This document shows, one piece after another, positions 1 to 5,845 of a stretch of 5,845 nt of DNA. The stretch's first letter is position 1. Every line of letters starts with the position of its first letter. The stretch covers positions 1-5,845 of the forward strand of contig JAHHMJ010000623.1 of assembly GCA_018678395.1 (NCBI GenBank). Direction: 5' to 3'. The notes below the pieces were generated by a model. That model worked only from the letters and a program-made list of their open reading frames with translations. It did no database searches and was not told the DNA's origin. A program made the position numbers and the translations under genes. The DNA is from Gemmatimonadota bacterium (lineage in GTDB: Bacteria; Gemmatimonadota; Gemmatimonadetes; Longimicrobiales; Gaopeijiaceae).

Positions 1-101
1 GTGGACTCCACGCGCTCCTCGAGCGCGTCGACGACCTGGCGGTCGAGATGTTGGACTCGGCGGCCTCTCGCGCGCTCCTTCGGGAGGCCCACGAACGTTG
101 A
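1..101 (+). CDS. C-terminal fragment of an unidentified protein (5' end outside window)
   Basis: The third forward frame is open from the window edge to a TGA at 99-101 and encodes about 32 residues. They begin GLHALLERVDDLAVEMLDSA and end REAHER. Third codon positions are mostly G or C, as in the confirmed genes here. The composition (leucine, alanine, glutamate, arginine, regularly spaced hydrophobics) is that of an amphipathic C-terminal helix. The other two forward frames over the same bases give arginine/serine/proline-rich translations typical of shadows. I do not recognise the family from so short a tail, so no function is assigned. The gene converges on the TPR gene, whose stop lies about 150 bases further on. 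No clear intrinsic terminator was seen after the stop. Confidence 0.6.
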   Translation, partial: GLHALLERVDDLAVEMLDSAASRALLREAHER

Positions 102-132
102 GGGCCCGGGCGACGTATCTTTGGTCCAACGG

Positions 133-255
133 ATGCCCCCTCGCGAAAGTCGATCCCCTCACGACCCGCACCTCATGGACGCGGGGGAGCTTCGGGCCAC
201 TCGCGAACGGCTGCAGTTGGTGGTCGACTACATACGGGAGTATGCGGGCGGCTAA
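133..255 (+). CDS. doubtful small ORF, about 40 residues
   Basis: An ATG at 133 (or a second at 175) opens a frame ending in TAA at 253-255. The last 26 residues, MDAGELRATRERLQLVVDYI then REYAGG, look protein-like: a charged amphipathic helix encoded with G/C-rich third positions. The part before 175 does not look coding. Neither ATG has a recognisable Shine-Dalgarno sequence. The frame ends inside the stop codon of the convergent TPR gene (shared bases 252-255, CTAA). It may be a genuine small protein, a decayed remnant of a larger gene, or chance in GC-rich DNA. Conservation of the helix in related genomes would decide. If the ORF is discarded, 102-251 is simply the intergenic space between two convergent genes. 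Confidence 0.2.
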   Translation: MPPRESRSPHDPHLMDAGELRATRERLQLVVDYIREYAGG

Positions 256-1787
256 CCGACCTGATCCCGCGCCCGCGTCCGCTCCATGAGGTCTTCGAAG
301 GCCGGCAGGTTGCGCAGGTTCTCGAGGTCCGGGTCGCGGTCCAGCCATTCGGGGTTGCCGAAGCCGATGGCCACGGCCGACTCCAGGCACTCGAGCGCCC
401 GCTCGGGCAGCCCCGCAACGGCGTAGAGGCAGGCCACGTTGTATCGGACTCCCGCGTCCTCGGAATCGAGGTTCAGCGCTCGCTCCGCCCACTCCAGCCC
501 CTCCATGCGGCGTCCCAACCGGCAGAGCGCTACGGCGTGCATCGTGGCGGCTCGGGCGTCGTCGGGATTCAGATCGAGGTGCCGCTGCGTCACCCTCAGG
601 GCATCGCGGTAGGCTTCCCGGGCTTCCTCCGGGCGATCCACCGCCTCGAGAGACTGTGCGAGGAAGAATGCCGACGCGTAGTCCTCACGGACGCGCAAGG
701 CATCACGATACAGGTCGGCGGCTTCGTCGAACCGGCCCGTCTGGAAGCAGGCACGGGCGTGGAAGTAGTAGGCCTCGAAGAGCCGGGGATCCAGCTTTGA
801 CGCTTGGCGGAACGAAGCCTCGGCGGCACTGATCTCACCCGATACGAAGAGAACGGCGCCCAGGGCGGCGTGAGACTCGGCCTGATCGGGGTCCAGCTCC
901 AGCGCTCGCTCCGCGGACCTCCGCGCCCGCTCGAGGTCGGGTCCGCTGGTCGGGAAGTACATGGCCAGGAGCGCCGCCACATCGGCGAGTCCCGCATGGG
1001 CAAGTCCAAACTCCGGATCCACCGCGATGGCCTTGCCGAACATCTCGCGCGCGAAGACCAGGCTTCGCCGCCGCGTCTGGAAGAGGAATCGTCGGCCGCG
1101 CACATAGTACTCCAGTGCCTCGATGTGCCGCGTCGGGACCTTCCCGATAGCACGCCGCTCGTGCTCGAGCAGTACGACGTTCATGGCTCGGGCCACGCTG
1201 TGGGCGATCTCGTCCTCGATAGCGAACAGATCGTCCCTCGTACGGTCGAAGCGCTGCGACCAGAGGTGGTATCCGTTCTCGGCATCCACCAGGTGTGTAG
1301 TCACGCGCAGGCGCTGGTCGGAAAGGTGGACACAACCCTCCAGGACGGCGCGAGCCCCGAGGACCCGCCCAAGCTTTCGGACATCTTCCGGAACTTCGTC
1401 GTATGCGAAGGATGAACTGCGGGCGACCACCTGCAGGTCGCGGATGCGAGCGAGGTCAGTGACGAGCCGGTCGGCGAGCCCGAAGCCGAACAGTTCGGCC
1501 TGTTCGCCTCCACCCACGGCCACAAAGGGGAGCACGGCCACGGAGCGCGGCGGGGCCCGGGGCCGGGGCCGACGCGCACCTTCTGCGCCGATGCGCCACG
1601 CAATCCCCAGAGTCGGGATCAGAAATGCGGCGAGAACGGCGATCGTGACCTCGACGGCCGGCGCTTGAAGCGCGTAGCGTGTCTCGGCCCAGGAACTGAA
1701 TTCCAGCAGGGCCCAGCCCGCAGCCAGATAGACCCCCAGGACCTGGGGGACTCGGCGGTCCAGCACCTCGCTGACGAACCGACCCAT
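252..1787 (-). CDS. membrane-anchored TolB-like domain and TPR repeat protein
   Basis: This 511-residue protein has three parts. Residues 15-33 and 47-65 are hydrophobic and probably form two membrane helices, a membrane anchor I recognise from many TPR and cyclase-like proteins of Gemmatimonadota and Acidobacteria. Residues 81-202 form a TolB/FlgO-like module: SVAVLPF at 82-88, a GLADRLVTDLARI helix at 103-115, then ARAVLEGCVHL, RVTTHLVDAENGYHLWSQRF and DLFAIEDEIAHSVARAM. Residues 224-476 hold about seven TPR units with alanine at packing positions and repeated endings of the type ALELDPD. The family usually carries this scaffold behind a nucleotide cyclase, winged-helix or Ser/Thr kinase domain. 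None is present here. The likely role is a cytoplasmic protein-interaction scaffold held at the inner membrane; the partner is unknown. The ATG at 1787 is supported by GAGGA (1799-1795) seven bases upstream. Confidence 0.9.
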   Translation of the reverse strand: MGRFVSEVLDRRVPQVLGVYLAAGWALLEFSSWAETRYALQAPAVEVTIAVLAAFLIPTLGIAWRIGAEGARRPRPRAPPRSVAVLPFVAVGGGEQAELFGFGLADRLVTDLARIRDLQVVARSSSFAYDEVPEDVRKLGRVLGARAVLEGCVHLSDQRLRVTTHLVDAENGYHLWSQRFDRTRDDLFAIEDEIAHSVARAMNVVLLEHERRAIGKVPTRHIEALEYYVRGRRFLFQTRRRSLVFAREMFGKAIAVDPEFGLAHAGLADVAALLAMYFPTSGPDLERARRSAERALELDPDQAESHAALGAVLFVSGEISAAEASFRQASKLDPRLFEAYYFHARACFQTGRFDEAADLYRDALRVREDYASAFFLAQSLEAVDRPEEAREAYRDALRVTQRHLDLNPDDARAATMHAVALCRLGRRMEGLEWAERALNLDSEDAGVRYNVACLYAVAGLPERALECLESAVAIGFGNPEWLDRDPDLENLRNLPAFEDLMERTRARDQVG

Positions 1788-1840
1788 GACCGCATCCTCG
1801 TCCGAAACCCCTGCAAGAGGGCGTACGAGAGGGATACCTC

Positions 1841-1846
1841 AGTATA
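1841..1846 (-). promoter_or_regulatory. possible -10 element upstream of the TPR gene
   Basis: Read on the minus strand, 1846-1841 is TATACT, five of six matches to the sigma-70 -10 consensus. It lies in a short AT-richer patch of otherwise GC-rich DNA and would give a leader of roughly 45 to 50 bases before the ATG at 1787. The -35 region is poor: at 18-base spacing the hexamer is GAAACA, three of six matches. This is a motif match only. A transcript from the upstream ACT gene could equally read through. Confidence 0.25.
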
Positions 1847-1895
1847 CGGGAATGCGCGGGGGCGTGTTTCCTGGCCGGGGCGAGGCCGGCAACCC

Positions 1896-2309
1896 TCAAG
1901 CCCCAACCGCCGTCGCGGCACGATCCACCTCTTCGGGGCGCACGTAGATCACGTAGCCGTATCCCTCACCCCCGCTCGCCACGCCGCTGGAGGCGTAGAC
2001 GTTCACGTCGGCCTCGTACAGGCGTTGGTGCACTTCGACGAGGGCTCCCGGGGCGTCGTCCCCCTGAACCAGAAGAGCCCCGTGCGGGCCATCGAGCGGC
2101 AGGCCCAGATGGGCGGACTCACGCTCCAGGCGGCCTGGATCGGCGGGGAAGATCGTGAGCTGCGTACGGAGAAGTCCCACGGGGACCGCCGTGAACGCCA
2201 GCAGGTCGACACCGGCATCGGCCAATGCCGACAGGAACCGGAACGCCTCACCCGGCTGATCCGGGACGGTGGCGTGGAAGTACTCCACCCTTCGGATGCG
2301 GTGAGCCAT
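1896..2309 (-). CDS. small tandem ACT-domain protein
   Basis: This 137-residue protein appears to consist of two ACT-like units and nothing else. The first covers about residues 6-68: a beta strand RRVEYFHATV, the ligand-loop motif PDQPGEAFRFLSALADAGVD, then strands LLAFTAV and RTQLTIFPAD. The second covers about 76-135: GALLVQGDDAPGALVEVHQR, LYEADVNVYASSGVASG, then GYGYVIYVRPEEVDRA. The D-x-PG turn before the first helix recurs in both units, as in amino-acid-binding ACT domains. ACT domains bind small ligands, often amino acids, and dimerise; a stand-alone pair without an enzyme domain suggests a regulatory or sensing role, which is inference. The ATG at 2309 is preferred over the GTG at 2312 because GGAGG (2321-2317) is seven bases from the ATG and only four from the GTG. 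The gene lies 108 bases upstream of the TPR gene on the same strand. Ligand and partner cannot be read from the sequence. Confidence 0.85.
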   Translation of the reverse strand: MAHRIRRVEYFHATVPDQPGEAFRFLSALADAGVDLLAFTAVPVGLLRTQLTIFPADPGRLERESAHLGLPLDGPHGALLVQGDDAPGALVEVHQRLYEADVNVYASSGVASGGEGYGYVIYVRPEEVDRAATAVGA

Positions 2310-2316
2310 CACCTCA

Positions 2317-2321
2317 CCTCC
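2317..2321 (-). promoter_or_regulatory. strong Shine-Dalgarno site for the ACT gene
   Basis: On the minus strand 2321-2317 reads GGAGG, within GGAGGTGA, a full match to the 16S anti-Shine-Dalgarno core. The seven-base spacing to the ATG at 2309 fixes that codon as the likely start in place of the adjacent in-frame GTG at 2312. It is the strongest ribosome binding site in the window. Confidence 0.7.
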
Positions 2322-2344
2322 ACTCGAGGATGGGAGGGATGTCG

Positions 2345-2383
2345 AAAGATAGGGGAAGGGGGCGCCGGAGTCCCAACGCCCCC
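2345..2383 (-). terminator. probable hairpin terminator after the phosphatidyltransferase gene
   Basis: On the minus strand a GGGGGCG arm (2383-2377) pairs perfectly with CGCCCCC (2364-2358) around a 12-base loop. A pyrimidine-rich tail follows (2357-2345, UUCCCCUAUCUUU in RNA). The stem is seven G-C-rich pairs. The tail is mixed C and U, so this is a weak intrinsic terminator at best. It lies about 55 bases after the phosphatidyltransferase stop and 35 bases before the ACT start, so it would separate the two transcripts or act as an attenuator between them. Confidence 0.4.
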
Positions 2384-2392
2384 CCCTACCTC

Positions 2393-2408
2393 ATCCGCCG
2401 ACGCGGAT
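2393..2408. repeat. perfect 6-bp inverted repeat with a 4-base loop
   Basis: ATCCGC (2393-2398) and GCGGAT (2403-2408) are perfect reverse complements around CGAC. The element sits in the same 127-base gap as the G/C hairpin at 2358-2383, nine bases from it. In a minus-strand transcript it would form first, about 30 bases after the phosphatidyltransferase stop. No U run follows it. It could be a transcript-stabilising 3' hairpin or part of a two-hairpin terminator. Confidence 0.4.
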
Positions 2409-2436
2409 ATCGATGTCGCCGTTCTTCGACCCCGAC

Positions 2437-3027
2437 TCAGGCGGGGCGGAACGCCCGCCTGATGTATGCCCCCGCGCTGAGCAGCGACGCAGCCGCCGCC
2501 AGCGCGGACGCCGGAAGGAGAATCCCCTCCGCGACGCCCAGGGTGGCCGCCAGCACCAGACCCAGCACGAGCGTCGTCGCCACCCTGCCGTGAATCTCGT
2601 GTTCGAAGCTCACTGGTCTCTCGAGACGGCGGAGAAGTATCCAGCCGGCGAGAAGAACGAAGTCGCGCAGAAACACCGCGACCACCAGCCACAGCGGCAG
2701 CTGGGTGAAGAGCGGACGCCCCAGAAGCGTGATCGTGACCAGCGCCGTGAACTGCAGGCTCTTGTCCGCCACGGCGTCCAGAAGCGCACCGACGCGAGAC
2801 GTGGCGCCCCACCTGCGCGCGAGGTACCCGTCGAGCAGATCCGAGGCGCCGGCCACCACCACGAGCCAGAAGGTCGGGCTGACCCACCCGGCGGCGACGC
2901 CTGCTTCGGCCCGGTCCCAGGCCACCACGACGAACACCGGCACGAGCAGAAGCCGTATGCCCGTGAGGAGATTCGGGATCCAGGCCTGGACGCGATTCGG
3001 CGAGGGAGATGTGGCGCTGGAGTTCAT
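2437..3027 (-). CDS. CDP-alcohol phosphatidyltransferase (PgsA or cardiolipin synthase type)
   Basis: This 196-residue integral membrane enzyme carries the complete family signature D-G-x2-A-R-x8-G-x3-D-x3-D: D66, G67, A70, R71, G80, D84 and D88, with an extra aspartate D63. The aspartates bind the metal ions that activate the CDP-diacylglycerol substrate. The N-terminal IPNLLTGIRLLLVP (17-30) matches the opening helix of PgsA-like proteins, and R121-D122 matches another conserved pair. About six hydrophobic helices fit the fold. The expected reaction is transfer of a phosphatidyl group from CDP-diacylglycerol to glycerol-3-phosphate (PgsA) or to phosphatidylglycerol (CDP-type cardiolipin synthase). 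HGRVATT (146-152) replaces the usual PgsA G-K-x-K-T, which leaves the acceptor open, so no symbol is given. The start is ATG 3027: the frame stays open to 3300, but upstream residues are proline/arginine/glycerine-poor in family character (mainly proline, arginine, glycine) and not family-like. No good Shine-Dalgarno precedes the ATG. Confidence 0.92.
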   Translation of the reverse strand: MNSSATSPSPNRVQAWIPNLLTGIRLLLVPVFVVVAWDRAEAGVAAGWVSPTFWLVVVAGASDLLDGYLARRWGATSRVGALLDAVADKSLQFTALVTITLLGRPLFTQLPLWLVVAVFLRDFVLLAGWILLRRLERPVSFEHEIHGRVATTLVLGLVLAATLGVAEGILLPASALAAAASLLSAGAYIRRAFRPA

Positions 3028-3117
3028 CGAGGGCGTCCGGGGTGGCCTGGTGCGGTTCCGGGGAACGTGACGGGACAGCGGGCCGCAGACCAGACCCCTC
3101 GTCGCCGTCCGGGGCCG

Positions 3118-3144
3118 CCCCCGCTCCGCCCCCCGGGCCCACCC
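3118..3144 (-). other. potential G-quadruplex motif upstream of ppk
   Basis: Read on the minus strand, 3144-3118 contains GGG-T-GGG-CCC-GGGGGG-CGGAGC-GGGGG: four G runs of at least three with loops of one, three and six bases. This satisfies the canonical G3+N1-7 pattern. Further G runs continue at 3159-3156, 3167-3163 and 3184-3178. The CCC loop could instead pair with a neighbouring G run, so a duplex hairpin competes. Only the pattern is seen; folding is inferred. Confidence 0.4.
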
Positions 3145-3228
3145 TCGACATCGCACCCCACTCCCCCGCATCTTGCGCCCCCCCTCAGCCGGACCGTTTC
3201 GGCGTCCAAAACGATAGTGGAGAGGTGC

Positions 3229-3258
3229 GCGGGCGATACTCGAAGCAGGGCCGCCCGC
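3229..3258. repeat. inverted repeat in the ppk leader
   Basis: GCGGGC (3229-3234) and GCCCGC (3253-3258) are perfect reverse complements separated by 18 bases. They would lie in the 5' leader if ppk transcription starts near the GATAGT hexamer. The repeat ends 22 bases before the ppk Shine-Dalgarno and does not mask it. Repeats of this length arise often by chance in GC-rich DNA. Confidence 0.2.
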
Positions 3259-3292
3259 CCCAGACAGACACACCGAAGATGGAGACCGCCCC

Positions 3293-5479
<2,187 letters not shown>

Positions 5480-5518
5480 CGGCTCACCTGGGGGCGGACG
5501 CCGCGGACCCGAGGATCG

Positions 5519-5546
5519 GACGTCGCTAGCGAACGCCGGCGCTCGC
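5519..5546. repeat. overlapping palindromes after ppk
   Basis: Three dyads overlap here: GACGTC (5519-5524); the perfect 10-base palindrome TCGCTAGCGA (5523-5532); and an 18-base near-palindrome (5529-5546, arms GCGA and TCGC around CGCCGGCG, with one mismatched pair). As RNA the last would form a seven-position stem with one A-C mismatch and a CCGG loop. It begins 40 bases after the ppk stop. No U run follows, so it is a poor intrinsic terminator. An operator for the symporter gene or a mRNA 3'-end hairpin is equally possible. Confidence 0.45.
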
Positions 5547-5579
5547 ATGGCGGTCCACCCCTCGACCGTGCATGATCTC

Positions 5580-5609
5580 GGGACGATCGGATCCCATGCA
5601 TCCCGTCCC
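5580..5609. repeat. inverted repeat just upstream of the symporter start
   Basis: GGGACG (5580-5585) pairs with CGTCCC (5604-5609), and GGAT (5589-5592) pairs with ATCC (5600-5603), giving ten base pairs with a three-base bulge on the left and the loop CCCATGC. It ends nine bases before the symporter ATG. It may be an operator, a translational control hairpin, or a ppk terminator; the following CTACCCCCC is not U-rich. A shorter alternative, GGGA (5580-5583) with TCCC (5592-5595), competes with it. Confidence 0.45.
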
Positions 5610-5618
5610 CTACCCCCC

Positions 5619-5845
5619 ATGTCGCTCGCCACCCGCGTCCTCATCGGCCTCGTCGCCGGGCTCGCGCTCGGCCTGATCCTCGCACCGGCCGACGCCGGAG
5701 CGGCTGCAACGATCGTGGCCTGGATCGAACCGGTCGGGGCGCTCTGGGTGAACGCCATCCGGATGACGGTGGTGCCGCTCCTCGTCGCCCTCCTGATCGC
5801 GGGGGTGGCGTCGGCCCGCCAGGGCGCCGTCGCGCGCATCGGTGG
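5619..5845 (+). CDS. dicarboxylate/amino acid:cation symporter, N-terminal part (3' end outside window)
   Basis: The frame from ATG 5619 stays open to the window edge: 75 complete codons, mostly with G or C in third position. It begins MSLATRVLIGLVAGLALGLI, a typical first membrane helix of the DAACS/SDF family (GltP, GltT, DctA). Residues 34-63 (AWIEPVGALWVNAIRMTVVP then LLVALLIAGV) match the conserved second region, where the family usually has G-x-L-F-L-N-x-I-x-M-x-V-x-P-L. Members import glutamate, aspartate or C4-dicarboxylates with sodium or protons; the substrate-binding C-terminal half is not in the window, so the substrate is unknown. ATG 5619 is chosen because the protein then begins as family members do. 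An in-frame GTG at 5568 would add 17 non-family residues. Neither start has a visible Shine-Dalgarno. The gene lies 139 bases after ppk on the same strand. Confidence 0.85.
   Translation, partial: MSLATRVLIGLVAGLALGLILAPADAGAAATIVAWIEPVGALWVNAIRMTVVPLLVALLIAGVASARQGAVARIG

Larger units (their letters stand above)
3028..3292. promoter_or_regulatory. divergent intergenic region between the phosphatidyltransferase and ppk
   Basis: About 265 bases lie between two divergent starts and should hold both promoters. Visible content: a GTTCC-GG-GGAAC dyad at 3055-3066; a C-rich plus strand from about 3095 to 3190 with many runs of three or more C; and two weak -10-like hexamers for ppk, GATAGT (3213-3218) and GATACT (3235-3240), neither with a convincing -35 box. 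Open frames cross the region on both strands, but their translations are proline/arginine/glycine-rich and look non-coding. No RNA gene was recognised. Confidence 0.5.

Noticed and set aside
231..244. CATAC-GGGA-GTATG hairpin near the end of the TPR gene
   Set aside because: A five-base stem without a U run on either strand; it falls inside the doubtful mini-ORF and gives no clear terminator signal.
804..1415. 203-codon plus-strand frame inside the TPR gene
   Set aside because: It is a shadow of the TolB-like and TPR coding region on the minus strand; no ribosome site or family pattern was seen.
1874..1890. GCCGG/CCGGC hairpin as terminator of the ACT gene
   Set aside because: The stem is only five base pairs with no U run on the minus strand, a frequency expected by chance in this composition.
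5491..5510. GCGG-ACG-CCGC hairpin as ppk terminator
   Set aside because: Four base pairs with a three-base loop and no following U run; too weak to support.

Overview
This is a strongly GC-rich stretch of bacterial chromosome whose coding frames favour G or C at third codon positions. No 16S gene or other taxonomic marker is present. The lineage guess, Gemmatimonadota or a similar GC-rich environmental phylum, rests on two soft cues: a membrane-anchored TolB-like/TPR protein of a type common there, and the style of the polyphosphate kinase. I hold it loosely.

Layout from left to right. (1) The 3' end of an unidentified plus-strand gene stops at 101. A doubtful plus-strand mini-ORF follows, and its stop codon overlaps the stop of the next gene, which runs the other way. 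(2) Three minus-strand genes follow, in transcription order: a CDP-alcohol phosphatidyltransferase (PgsA or cardiolipin-synthase type, 3027 to 2437), a small double-ACT-domain protein (2309 to 1896), and a membrane-anchored protein with a TolB-like domain and TPR repeats (1787 to 252). The gaps of about 110 to 130 bases, and a hairpin between the first two, argue against one tightly coupled operon. (3) A C-rich (plus strand) divergent intergenic region of about 265 bases separates the phosphatidyltransferase from ppk. (4) A full-length polyphosphate kinase 1 (ppk) occupies 3293 to 5479 on the plus strand, with both active-site histidines present. (5) A palindrome-rich gap of about 140 bases leads into the 5' end of a dicarboxylate/amino-acid:cation symporter, which is cut by the window edge.

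Functionally this looks like ordinary housekeeping and accessory metabolism: membrane phospholipid synthesis, probable small-molecule sensing by the ACT protein, polyphosphate storage and solute uptake. I see no mobile element, CRISPR array, RNA gene or defence island, and no convincing evidence of a new multi-gene system. The items most worth a second look are the intergenic dyad symmetries around the symporter gene, the hairpin cluster between the phosphatidyltransferase and ACT genes, the G-run array upstream of ppk, and the TPR protein that carries a sensor-like scaffold without the usual output domain.
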